The notes beneath the pieces are model-generated. The model saw only the letters and a list, made by a program, of their open reading frames with translations, had not been told where the DNA came from and made no database searches. From contig MOYA01000001.1 in the NCBI GenBank assembly GCA_001899315.1, forward strand, positions 1,071,648-1,133,034: DNA of 61,387 bases, given 5' to 3'. The DNA comes from Candidatus Obscuribacter phosphatis (GTDB lineage Bacteria > Cyanobacteriota > Vampirovibrionia > Obscuribacterales > Obscuribacteraceae). This document shows positions 45,595-53,518 of this stretch, piece by piece (the stretch's first letter is position 1; each line of letters starts with the position of its first letter). Position numbers and translations under genes: made by a program.

Positions 45595-46107
45595 ATGTCA
45601 AAATTCAATGCTTGGTCGATGTACATGACTGCTGCCCAGCGGGCGCTCGCTAACGGCGACTGGCGCAATGCCGAAGACTCGCTTTTGGCGGCTCTAGCCG
45701 AAGCTGAAGTAAGCAGTTCGGTGGAAGAGAAATTTTTGGCTTCCACTCTAGATATGTTTGTTGAACTCTATTTGCAGCAAGACCAGCTAGAGCGTGCCGC
45801 TGAGTATGCCTTGCGTGCGGTGCGTGCTAAAGAACATTCGCATGCCTTTGGCAAAACTTGTGTGGTTAAGGCTCTCATCAAGCTATCGCGCATTTACTAT
45901 AAGCAAAACAAGGCAGCCGCCGCTGCCCTGGTCGCCAATCGTGCCTTGCATCTTACCGAAGAGTGTTTGGGACCGGCTCATCCGGCTGTGGGGCTCGTGT
46001 CTTCGCAGCTTAGCGAGATCTATTTGAAGATGGGTGCCCACGATAAGGTTATTGAGCTCAATAGCCGTTGTCAGCCGCACACCGTTTACAATATGAGCCC
46101 CATTTAG
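45595..46107 (+). CDS. Small TPR protein
   Basis: This 170-residue soluble protein has three to four TPR units (AQRALANGDWRNAEDSLLAA, TCVVKALIKLSRIYYKQNK, HPAVGLVSSQLSEIYLKMG). ATG 45595 has GGGGTGA upstream. It resembles the kinesin-light-chain-like TPR proteins at 39984 and 46263. No catalytic domain is seen. Confidence 0.8.
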   Translation: MSKFNAWSMYMTAAQRALANGDWRNAEDSLLAALAEAEVSSSVEEKFLASTLDMFVELYLQQDQLERAAEYALRAVRAKEHSHAFGKTCVVKALIKLSRIYYKQNKAAAAALVANRALHLTEECLGPAHPAVGLVSSQLSEIYLKMGAHDKVIELNSRCQPHTVYNMSPI

Positions 46108-46262
46108 CTTTAGCTCTTTCTAGATTTAGCATTTATAGCTGCGGCTAGCTTAAGTTAGTTTTCGAGAAGGTTAATTAGGTCGGCAGTTGGGCTGGCTGGA
46201 CTGTTATGCTAAAGAGGCGTCCGCAAGGCGTGATGTTAGCCAATGCAGCCTAGAGCCCAGGT

Positions 46263-47372
46263 TTGAAGCATTTCACCCCGGAACCAAGATTAGGCAAGCG
46301 TCCTAGTGCAGGGGGCTCATTTAGGCCTGGATTTTTCTGCTTAAGTCTTTTCTGCTTAAGTCTTTTCTGGTTAAGTCTTTTATTGTTTGCTGCACCTCAA
46401 GCTGTCTTTGCTGCTGAAGAGAAGCCCAATCAAAATTGGCATCGCCTCACCGAGCAAGGTCGCAAACTCTTGTACCAAGGCGATTTACCTGGCGCCGCCC
46501 AAGAGTTCGACAATGCCCTCAAACTGGCTGATTCTTTTGACCAGGACGATAGCCGCAAGGCTGTTTCTTTGAGCAATCTGTCGCTCTTGTATAAGGCCAA
46601 AGGCGACTATGAGAAAGCCGAGGGTTTTTCGCGGCAGGCTTTGAAGCTGCTCAACCGTCGCCCGTCTAAAGATAGTTATATGTTTGCCGTCGAATTGAGC
46701 AATCTAGCGGGCATTCTGACCGAAGCCGGTAAGTATGATGAGGCTATCACTCTCTATGAAAGCTCGATCGCCATACTGAGCAAAGTCAAGGGGGGCGATT
46801 CGCTTGAAGTGGCTGCAGTGATGGACAATCTGGCAGTGCTGCATTTGAAGCTAAAAGAATGGGATTATGCCCTCAAGCTTTCTGAGAAGTCTGTGGCAAT
46901 TTATGAAAGAAAGCTTGGCGGCGACCACACAGACCTGGCTCTGGCACTGGGGAATATGGCTACCGCATTGAGCCAGAAGGGGCAGCTTGAAGAGGCTCGG
47001 CAGGCTTCGGAGCGGTCTTTGTCTATAATGAAGCGCAACTATGGCGAGAGGCATCCCGCCGTGGCTTCAGCTATGGATAATCTAGCCGGAATTTATATCA
47101 AAGAAGGCAAATTAGCCGAAGCGGAAGCCCTGCAACTGAGGGCACTTGATACATTCAAAGAACTATTGGGTGAAGACCATCCCGACGTGGCTATTTGTCT
47201 TGATAATCTCTCAGATCTCTATACAATGCAGAAGCGCTTCAAGCAAGCTTTGCGCCGAGCCGAAGATGCTCTAGCCATAGCAAAAAAATGCTATGGCAAA
47301 GAACATGCCCTGTCGCAGAGCATTGAAAGCCGCATAGTCAGCCTAAAGGAAAAGACCTCTAAAGCTGATTGA
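46263..47372 (+). CDS. Exported kinesin-light-chain-like TPR protein
   Basis: This 369-residue protein has a signal peptide (hydrophobic FCLSLFCLSLFWLSLLLF, cleavage near VFAAEE) encoded by a 15-nt tandem repeat. About six 42-residue TPR units follow (for example HTDLALALGNMATALSQKGQ, HPAVASAMDNLAGIYIKEGK, HPDVAICLDNLSDLYTMQKR). The start is TTG 46263. It lies 26 nt upstream of the Lgt-like gene and could share its transcript. Confidence 0.85.
   Translation: MKHFTPEPRLGKRPSAGGSFRPGFFCLSLFCLSLFWLSLLLFAAPQAVFAAEEKPNQNWHRLTEQGRKLLYQGDLPGAAQEFDNALKLADSFDQDDSRKAVSLSNLSLLYKAKGDYEKAEGFSRQALKLLNRRPSKDSYMFAVELSNLAGILTEAGKYDEAITLYESSIAILSKVKGGDSLEVAAVMDNLAVLHLKLKEWDYALKLSEKSVAIYERKLGGDHTDLALALGNMATALSQKGQLEEARQASERSLSIMKRNYGERHPAVASAMDNLAGIYIKEGKLAEAEALQLRALDTFKELLGEDHPDVAICLDNLSDLYTMQKRFKQALRRAEDALAIAKKCYGKEHALSQSIESRIVSLKEKTSKAD
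46335..46379. repeat. 15-nt triplicate inside a signal peptide
   Basis: TTCTGCTTAAGTCTT is repeated three times head-to-tail (46335-46349, 46350-46364, 46365-46379; the third has one change). Each unit adds five residues of the CLSLF type to the hydrophobic core of the signal peptide. Confidence 0.92.
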
Positions 47373-47398
47373 GACTCTAAGGTAAAGAGCAAAGAAAA

Positions 47399-48190
47399 AT
47401 GTCTCTAGGTCAGCTTCCCATCGAGGTTCATACTTTCTTTGAGTTTTTGGCTGTAGCTCTCGGGTTTAGGCTCTATACCGCTTCGGCTTCTCAGGAAAAT
47501 CAAGATAAATCTGATTCTGAAAGAATACTAGATTCGCATAAGCGCCGAGCTGTCACCGCTGGTGCCTTGATTGGCGCAATTTTGGGAGCAAAACTGGTGG
47601 TCTTGATGAATCACCCGGAGGTCTTCTCTAGCACAAAGTTGGCTCAGTTTCTGGTGAGCAGTAAGGGGCTTGTCGGCGCCCTTGTCTTCGGCTGGCTCTT
47701 TGTCGAAATAGCCAAGCTTATCACCGGTATTAAAGTAAAGACCGGCGATCGTTTCGTCGAACCCCTTCTTCTTGGGATTGGCCTTGGTCGTATCGGTTGT
47801 TTTTTGAGTGGAAAATACGACCAGACCTATGGCATAGAGAGCCGAGTGCTAAGTGCTTTTGGTTTTAGTTTCGACCCTGGTATTGATTTTGGTGATGGAC
47901 TGAGGCGTTATCCGTGCCAGCTTTATGAAATCGTCGCCATAGTAATCTTCTGGTTCTGGCTCAGGTCAAATAGAAAGCATCCGTTTTTTCGTGAACCAGG
48001 CGGTCAGTACCGCTGCTTTATGCTGTTCTATATGACTTTCCGTTTTTTAATTGACTTTATCAAGCCGGTGCCTCATCTTTACTGGGGGCTAAATGCTGAA
48101 CAGTTGCTTGCTTTGCCTGTGATATTTATTTGCCTGGTTTCTCTTTCTAAGACTTACCTGCAGTTGGCCAAACAAGGGGATAGAACCTAA
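47399..48190 (+). CDS. Lgt-family membrane protein, divergent prolipoprotein diacylglyceryl transferase paralog
   Basis: This 263-residue polytopic membrane protein is of the Lgt (PF01790-like) fold. Lgt moves a diacylglyceryl group from phosphatidylglycerol to lipoproteins. Family marks are GLGRIGCFLSG (Lgt has GRxGNFxN) and RYPCQLYE (Lgt has HPxQLYE). The conserved His-Gly-Gly segment of true Lgt is replaced by KGLVGALVFG, so the essential His is missing. It may not act on lipoproteins but may still bind diacylglycerol phospholipids (inference). It is followed by the radical SAM gene after 6 nt. Confidence 0.82.
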   Translation: MSLGQLPIEVHTFFEFLAVALGFRLYTASASQENQDKSDSERILDSHKRRAVTAGALIGAILGAKLVVLMNHPEVFSSTKLAQFLVSSKGLVGALVFGWLFVEIAKLITGIKVKTGDRFVEPLLLGIGLGRIGCFLSGKYDQTYGIESRVLSAFGFSFDPGIDFGDGLRRYPCQLYEIVAIVIFWFWLRSNRKHPFFREPGGQYRCFMLFYMTFRFLIDFIKPVPHLYWGLNAEQLLALPVIFICLVSLSKTYLQLAKQGDRT

Positions 48191-48196
48191 GAGCTT

Positions 48197-49606
48197 ATGT
48201 CAACAATCAACGAGCGTCCCTATATCTTTTATGAGCTAACCAATAGTTTATGCAGTCTTTGTCTCAAGAAAGTGGAAGCTAAAATAGTCTTTCAAGACGA
48301 AAAGGTCTATATGATCAAGACCTGTCTAGAGCATGGCATAGAGAAAGTGCTTATTTCCATCGATGTGGAATATTACAAACGCTCTCGCAATTTCTTGAAG
48401 CCGCCGCAGACACCTTTGCGCTTTAATACTGCCACAGTGCACGGCTGCCCTTATGACTGCGGGCTTTGTCCAGATCATGAGCAGCATAGCTGTCTGACTC
48501 TCATCGAGATTGCCGAGCGCTGCAATTTAACCTGTCCAGTCTGCTATGCCGATTCTTCGCATGAGAAAGGTGGTTTTCGCAGCTTAGGCGAAATTGAATT
48601 TATGCTCGACGAGTTGGTCAAGAATGAAGGTGAACCAGATGTGGTGCAGCTCTCTGGTGGTGAACCGACTATACATCCACAGTTTTTTGAGATTATGGAT
48701 GCCGCCAAGCTTAGACCTATTCGCCATTTGATGGTCAATACCAATGGCATACGTCTGGCTAAAGACAGAGAGTTTGTCAAACGATTGGCTCAATATAAAG
48801 ACGGGTTTGAAGTCTATCTGCAATTTGACAGCCTCAAAGCCGAACCGCTTAAAGTGCTGAGGGGCGAAGACTTGCGCCAAGTGCGTCGACGGGCTCTAGA
48901 TCATCTCAATGAGTTTGATATTTCCACCACCTTGGTGGTGACTCTGCAGAAAGGCTTGAATGACGGCGAAATCGGCGAGATTATCGACTTTGCTTTGAAA
49001 GAACCGGCTGTCAGAGGGGTTACTTTTCAGCCGGTCCAGTCGGCTGGTCGTCTAGAAACTTTTGATCCTGCATCGGATCGTCTCACTCTATCGGAAGTGA
49101 GACAGCAGATTTTGAGCCAGAGCAAACTGTTTTCTGAGTCTGATATTTTGCCTGTGCCCTGTCATCCTGATTGCATTGCTATGGCTTATGCCCTCAAGCT
49201 TGATGATAAGGTTATGCCTCTGTCTGGTCTTATTCCTCCAGAAGAACTATTGAAGGGTGGAAACACCATACAGTATGAGAAAGACCCTGTTATGAAAGAA
49301 AAGCTCTTTCAGCTTTTCTCTCTCAATCAGGCTGAGAAGAATACATCCCATGCAGTCGGTGATCTTCTCTGTTGTTTGCCCAAGCTTGAGGTTCCGACCG
49401 AACTTTCATACCGAAATATTTTCAGAGTGATAATTATTGAATTTCTCGACCGTTATAACTTTGATGTTAGATCGGTTAAGCGAGCCTGTGTGCATATAGT
49501 GCATCCAGATGGGCGTATAATTCCATTTGATACTTACAATATGTTCTACAGAGAAAATCTAGACGTAGAAAAAATTGCAAAATATGGCGTCAAGTTAGCC
49601 CCTTAA
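48197..49606 (+). CDS. Radical SAM protein resembling tetraether lipid synthase (Tes/MJ0619 group)
   Basis: This 469-residue radical SAM enzyme has an N-terminal Cys pair (LCSLC, about 19-23). A second Cys cluster follows, GCPYDCGLCPDHEQHSC, just ahead of the radical SAM motif CNLTCPVC (C109, C113, C116). It also has LSGGEPTIHP and a C-terminal block ending HPDGRIIPFDTYN. This layout, with extra Cys motifs before the radical SAM site and a PDGRxIPFxxYN end, is that of the archaeal Tes and pterin methylase MJ0619 family. The usual Cys near the end (PFC) is Asp here. Tes couples lipid tails by C-C bonds; MJ0619 methylates a pterin. Which of these is done here is open. Confidence 0.8.
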   Translation: MSTINERPYIFYELTNSLCSLCLKKVEAKIVFQDEKVYMIKTCLEHGIEKVLISIDVEYYKRSRNFLKPPQTPLRFNTATVHGCPYDCGLCPDHEQHSCLTLIEIAERCNLTCPVCYADSSHEKGGFRSLGEIEFMLDELVKNEGEPDVVQLSGGEPTIHPQFFEIMDAAKLRPIRHLMVNTNGIRLAKDREFVKRLAQYKDGFEVYLQFDSLKAEPLKVLRGEDLRQVRRRALDHLNEFDISTTLVVTLQKGLNDGEIGEIIDFALKEPAVRGVTFQPVQSAGRLETFDPASDRLTLSEVRQQILSQSKLFSESDILPVPCHPDCIAMAYALKLDDKVMPLSGLIPPEELLKGGNTIQYEKDPVMKEKLFQLFSLNQAEKNTSHAVGDLLCCLPKLEVPTELSYRNIFRVIIIEFLDRYNFDVRSVKRACVHIVHPDGRIIPFDTYNMFYRENLDVEKIAKYGVKLAP

Positions 49607-49637
49607 TTACAGACAATTGCGGTGAGGCAGAGAACAG

Positions 49638-49982
49638 ATGGGCAAGTATACCGGTGAAGAGCTGGATAATAATCACAATTCGATGATTCGGATGAGCCTT
49701 GGCGTGCACTTCCTTTTATTTCTCTCTCTGATGTCTATAAAGTTCTTCAGCAAACTGCCAATCTTAGATTCTATTTGCCGTTTTCTTCCGGTTGATGGCG
49801 TCTTTGCTCTTCTGATGACCGCCTTTACCGGCTTTGCTCTTGTGCCTCTGGCATTTGGCTTATATTTTTTGGTTTTCGAATTTGGCAGTGCTAAGGCTTT
49901 AGGTTCTTTTATCGCAGCCGGCTGTTGTCTTTTCTTTTCTATGATAGGTTGCGGTCTTGGTGCTCAGATTTTTGCCAATTAA
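49638..49982 (+). CDS. Small membrane protein of the Lgt-like/radical SAM operon
   Basis: This 114-residue protein has about three membrane helices (residues 20-40, 50-75, 87-112). A short polar N-terminus has several Asn. ATG 49638 has GAGG-type sequence upstream and lies 31 nt after the radical SAM gene, so it is likely in the operon. I recognise no family. Confidence 0.7.
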   Translation: MGKYTGEELDNNHNSMIRMSLGVHFLLFLSLMSIKFFSKLPILDSICRFLPVDGVFALLMTAFTGFALVPLAFGLYFLVFEFGSAKALGSFIAAGCCLFFSMIGCGLGAQIFAN

Positions 49983-50080
49983 ATGGCACTAGGGCAGGGG
50001 GCTTTTGGGGGCGTTTATTTGTTTTCTTGGCTTGAGGGTTGATAAGAACTGATTGGTTTTGATGTTGTCGTCTCAAAGAG

Positions 50081-50578
50081 CTTTACCGAGCAATAGAGAA
50101 AGAAGGCCGGACTCTGGATTTCTTCTTGTCTCACACGCGAAGCACGGCTATGGCAAAGCGTTTTCTCTGCAAGGCGCTAAGAAAACATAAGCCTTACGAT
50201 AGACCGGACACGATCAATACAGATAAGAACCCTGCCTATGGTGCCGCTCTCAAGGAAATGAAAGACGAAGGTCGATGTGACGCTAACCTTGTGCACAGGC
50301 AGGTCAAATGTCTGAACAACAGACTGGAAGCTGATCACGGCAAGCTTAAGCGGCTTCTTAAGCCAGTCCGTGGATTCAAGTCAATGAAGACTGCTTATGC
50401 CACCATCAAAGGAGTTGAGGTCATGCGCATGTTTCGCAAGGGGCAAATGCGTGTCTGGCAGTTATTTCCAGGCGTCAAGGGCGAAGTGAATCTAGTGGAA
50501 AAACAGTTCGAGCTAGATAGCCAAAATGCCTACAGCGAGTTTTGGAAAACACTGATGGCTGAATTTGAGGCTGCATAA
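50081..50578 (+). pseudogene. IS6 transposase, N-terminally truncated
   Basis: The frame from 50081 matches the C-terminal two thirds of an IS6-type DDE transposase, including the middle Asp (NTDKNPAYGAAL) and the final Glu-containing EADHGKLKRLLKP. The ends are complete on the 3' side (stop at 50576-50578) but the first Asp and the HTH are lost. The protein cannot be functional. Confidence 0.88.
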
Positions 50579-50650
50579 TCAGCCACCCTGACGGAGAGAC
50601 ACGTCCCCAAACTCGTCTCAACTTTTCAGAGTACTAGTTGCAACAGAGCC
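50081..50650 (+). mobile_element. IS6-family element, 3' half with terminal repeat
   Basis: From 50081 the sequence is nearly identical to the reverse complement of 51229-51678. It runs through the transposase 3' end to GTTGCAACAGAGCC at 50637-50650. The outer 13 nt read inward as GGCTCTGTTGCAA, which fits IS6-type ends (GGxxCTGTTGCAA). The 5' half is missing. Confidence 0.85.
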
Positions 50651-50691
50651 ACCTTCTTGGTAGATATTAAAAATGAAGGACAATAAGACTT

Positions 50692-50904
50692 ATGGAAAGA
50701 AGTGAAGTGAGATTCTGCATGCGCTGCTTGACGCCCCTCACGGACGAAACTCGCAGCCCATGCTTCAAGTGCGATCGGGTGACTTGTTCGAGCAAATCAT
50801 GTGGAACCTGGGTGGTATTAAATCGAATCTGGACTTGCCAGATTTGCGTGGACGAGGAGATCAACGCAGTAATCGACCAGCACGAGCGCAAGCAAGACGA
50901 CTAA
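50692..50904 (+). CDS. Small Cys-rich FYVE-like zinc finger protein
   Basis: This 70-residue protein has eight Cys (9, 12, 24, 27, 32, 37, 49, 52). The pattern is C-x2-C-x11-C-x2-C-x4-C-x4-C-x11-C-x2-C, with IWTCQIC before the last helix. It resembles the two-zinc FYVE-type fingers of eukaryotic rabphilin/Slp proteins (Trp-x-Cys-x-Ile-Cys at the end). The match is by eye only. ATG 50692 has AAGGA about 11 nt upstream. It sits between two halves of an IS element. Confidence 0.5.
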   Translation: MERSEVRFCMRCLTPLTDETRSPCFKCDRVTCSSKSCGTWVVLNRIWTCQICVDEEINAVIDQHERKQDD

Positions 50905-51228
50905 ATAGGTTCGAGACTTTAGCCTTTACTGCCCGACTGTGTCCAACAGAGGTGAGGCGAGCATGGCGGCTGGCGTGATAGCTGGCTCGCCCAGCGGAAC
51001 ATGATTGCCAAAGCGTTCTTTCAATTTCGGGTCCCGACATTTTTTTAGGGAGAAACTACGCTAAGCCAGAAAAGCCTGCTCCCCAATGGTTTCAGGACCC
51101 AATCAGGAAGCTTGGACTTTGGTCGGTTTGGCTGATGAACAATACTTCCAGGATCGAATCAATTGCTCATTCCGAAGACTGCAATGTTGATTCAGATAGT
51201 TAGAACCCAGTACGGCGCAGGCTTTCAT
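50905..51228. other. Unassigned spacer inside the IS-bounded segment
   Basis: It holds a 7-bp inverted repeat, GGCGAGC...GCTCGCC (50956-50962, 50985-50991). The tail of the broken transposase frame extends to 51103. No recognisable gene is seen; it may be debris from other elements. Confidence 0.4.
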
Positions 51229-51945
51229 GGCATTTTGGCTATCTAGCCCGAACTGTTTTTCCACTAGATTCACTTCGCCCTTGACGCCTGGAAATAGCTG
51301 CCAGACACGCATTTGCCCCTTGCGAAACATGCGCATGACCTCAAATCCTTTGATGGTGGCATAAGAAGTCTTTATTGACTTGAATCCACGGACTGGCTTA
51401 AGAAGCCGCTTAAGCTTGCCGTGATCAGCTTCCAGTCTGTTGTTCAGACATTTGACCTGCCTGTGCACAAGGTTAGCGTCACATCGACCTTCGTCTTTCA
51501 TCTCCTTGAGAGCGGCACCATAGGCAGGGTTCTTATCTGTATTGATCGTGTTCGGTCTATCGTAAGGCTTTTGTTTTCTTAGCGCCTTGCAGAGAAAACG
51601 CTTTGCCATAGCCGTGCTTCGCGTGCGAGACAAGAAGAAATCTAGAGTCCGGCCTTCTTTCTCTATTGCTCGGTAAAGGTACTTCCACTCACCTTTCACC
51701 TTGACGTAGGTCTCATCAATTTGCCATGAACTGGAGTAGGACGGACGATAGTGCCAGCGCAGGCGCTTTTCGATCTCAGGGGCGTAGTGCTGTACCCAGC
51801 GACAAATGGCGGTGTGGTCGACATCGACGCCACGCTCTTCCATCATCTCTTCGAGGTCTCTTTAACTGATGCCGTACTTGCAATACCAGCGGACACACTG
51901 GAGGATAATCTCACCCTGGAAATGTCGCCATTTGAAGTCGTTCAT
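51103..51945 (-). pseudogene. IS6 transposase with nonsense codon and replaced C-terminus
   Basis: From ATG 51945 the frame gives MNDFKWRHFQGEIIL...YCKYGIS, then TAA (51864-51862), then continues in frame as RDLEEMMEERGVDVDHTAI. Family members have Ser-Tyr-Arg-Asp-Leu here, so TAA replaced a Tyr codon. Catalytic Asp (QIDETYVK) and the middle Asp are kept. After 51229 the frame leaves IS sequence and ends in unrelated residues at 51103. The DNA is 97% or so like the other half by eye. Confidence 0.88.
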
Positions 51946-52010
51946 TTCGTTACACCTTCTGCGGAAGCGTGAACTCTATGTTCCCAATAGGCACTTTTTG
52001 CAACGGAGCC
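51229..52010 (-). mobile_element. IS6-family element, 5' half with terminal repeat
   Basis: The right end is TTGCAACGGAGCC (inward GGCTCCGTTGCAA, 52010-51998), matching the other half's end at 12 of 13 bases. It contains the 5' two thirds of the transposase and stops abruptly at 51229. Together with 50531-50650 a complete element of about 900 nt can be rebuilt, in the normal size range for IS6 relatives. Confidence 0.85.
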
Positions 52011-52063
52011 AAAAAACGAACGTATTCCTTACAGACTGGGCATCACCGGATGTGGTGCCGTCA

Positions 52064-52143
52064 GTCTCAATTAAATCGCTCCATTATCAATTAATTTGCA
52101 TCCGTCTCAATCAATGTGCGCCCAGTCTCAATCAATTTGCGCC
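52064..52143. repeat. Four 20-nt direct repeats (IS21-like end remnant)
   Basis: Four copies occur at about 20-nt spacing: GTCTCAATTAAATCGCTCC (52064), TTATCAATTAATTTGCATCC (52084), GTCTCAATCAATGTGCGCC (52104) and GTCTCAATCAATTTGCGCC (52125). Multiple short repeats at the ends are typical of IS21-family elements. No transposase lies next to them. The 353-nt gap up to the next gene also contains the IS6 terminal repeat and otherwise nothing that I recognise. Confidence 0.7.
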
Positions 52144-52298
52144 AGAATTGACCGATGATCTCGATCCGAGGCTCCGATGACCTCAATCCCGTACAAATAA
52201 GCGCCTTCACATGCTGTAGGCTTGACCATGCGGATCCTAAGAGGCTATGATGTCTGCATGGATTGAAGAAGGAAGCGGCTTTCCGTTGATCTGATCAT

Positions 52299-52880
52299 AT
52301 GAGTTGGCACCACCTCGACACACAAATGAAATTGTTTTCTGCGAGACTGTCGAGTGAGGTTAAACTCACTCCGGAGACGGCAGCAAAACTTGCGACGACT
52401 ATCGCTACAGACATACGCTTTCTATCGCTCGAACAAAAGTCCAAGATCAGAGCCACATCCCCGGTTTCTCTGAAAGACCGCCTGTCAGAGCTGCAAGCTT
52501 TTCAAGGCTGGATGGAAGAGGCGCAAGCAATCCGGAACAATCCGTTTGTGACCAGAGCTCAAGTTCTCTCACAAAACTACATCTGCTTCGTTTATCTGCC
52601 TGAAGCATGCTTCAGGGTATTGGCGAAAGTATGCCCAACCGGATCGGCGGCCCGCAAGTGCGCGAAATTCTTAAGTGACAATCCTGTACGCCTCTTTCGG
52701 AATGCCATCGCTCACGCAAACTGGACGTACCGCTCGGATTTCCAGGCTATTGTCTATTGGGCTCGCAAAGGAAGCGATCCTACCGAGCTGCTTGAACAGT
52801 TTGAGGTCACTCACGATGATCTGCATTTTTGGCAGGCTCTTAGTCGATGTGTTGCGTATGCCACCTATTCCAACTTGTAA
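52299..52880 (+). CDS. HEPN-like protein in accessory DNA
   Basis: This 193-residue all-helical protein contains RLFRNAIAHANW, where R134-x4-H139 fits the catalytic motif of HEPN nucleases. A preceding hydrophobic helix (YICFVYLPEACFRVL) and a following FQAIVYWARK are compatible with a HEPN fold. HEPN proteins are often RNases in toxin-antitoxin or defence systems. No MNT-type antitoxin or other partner is adjacent, so it may be solitary. ATG 52299 has a weak Shine-Dalgarno. Base composition and setting suggest transfer. Confidence 0.55.
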   Translation: MSWHHLDTQMKLFSARLSSEVKLTPETAAKLATTIATDIRFLSLEQKSKIRATSPVSLKDRLSELQAFQGWMEEAQAIRNNPFVTRAQVLSQNYICFVYLPEACFRVLAKVCPTGSAARKCAKFLSDNPVRLFRNAIAHANWTYRSDFQAIVYWARKGSDPTELLEQFEVTHDDLHFWQALSRCVAYATYSNL

Positions 52881-53014
52881 TCTCAGGCTGGGATATCTCT
52901 TTCGCCTTCTCATCCAAAATGCTTGCCTTTGAATAAGATATCTTCCACGTCCCGTGGTTCGACTTAGGCGGCGACGGCTGTTCTGTGCTGGAGTCGCTTG
53001 AGGCTTTCCTGTGT

Positions 53015-53506
53015 CTACCTGTTGCGGGATTTCTCGGTACTCATTAAATCGTGAAGCTCTTTTAGTTTCTCCGAGAATCTGGATCCAAGAATTCCTTGTC
53101 CCAATGGGACACTTATCAAAAGCCCTTTCATTCCGTTTTTCCGCTCGGAAAATAGGAATAAAGAGTAGTCTACAGATCCATCAAAGTGGCGCCCTGGTTG
53201 ATTGAGAGGAGCTAGTACATTCTTCGATATCCAATTCTTTACGTCACTAAAAGAATCGTCTCCCTCGCTTATCTTTAAGGTTTTCTCGCTTACTTGTGAT
53301 GTCCAGCTAGCCTGCAATATTATCTCCTTGCTGTTGGCTAGTAGCCCTGGGCCATAAAAGACCCCGCTTTGGCTCTCACTGTCGAGATTTTGATCTTGCG
53401 AATTCTGAGTCGGATGCGCGTTCAAAGGGTTTCCTATGATCCATTGGCATAAGGCTCCAAGAAGCATCAGCTTACATCGGAAGTACGGAGTCCGTGATTT
53501 TAGCAT
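53015..53506 (-). CDS. Exported protein downstream of the RHS gene; candidate immunity protein
   Basis: This 163-residue protein has a signal-like N-terminus (KLMLLGALCQWIIGNPLNA, about 12-30) followed by a polar, mostly beta/alpha domain ending with charged helices. I recognise no family. It starts 12 nt after the RHS stop on the same strand, the usual place for an RHS immunity gene, and the export signal would fit protection against a toxin acting outside the cytoplasm. Function is inferred from position only. Confidence 0.6.
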   Translation of the reverse strand: MLKSRTPYFRCKLMLLGALCQWIIGNPLNAHPTQNSQDQNLDSESQSGVFYGPGLLANSKEIILQASWTSQVSEKTLKISEGDDSFSDVKNWISKNVLAPLNQPGRHFDGSVDYSLFLFSERKNGMKGLLISVPLGQGILGSRFSEKLKELHDLMSTEKSRNR

Positions 53507-53518
53507 TGCATCCTCGTA

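Noticed and set aside
47399-48190. Annotation as true Lgt
   Set aside because: The conserved His-Gly-Gly segment needed for lipoprotein transfer is missing, so I call it Lgt-family only.
50956-50991. Inverted repeat GGCGAGC...GCTCGCC considered as an attC or REP site
   Set aside because: No integrase, no conserved core site and no second copy nearby.
52064-52143. Four 20-nt repeats considered as a small CRISPR
   Set aside because: There are almost no spacers between copies and no cas genes; an IS end fits better.
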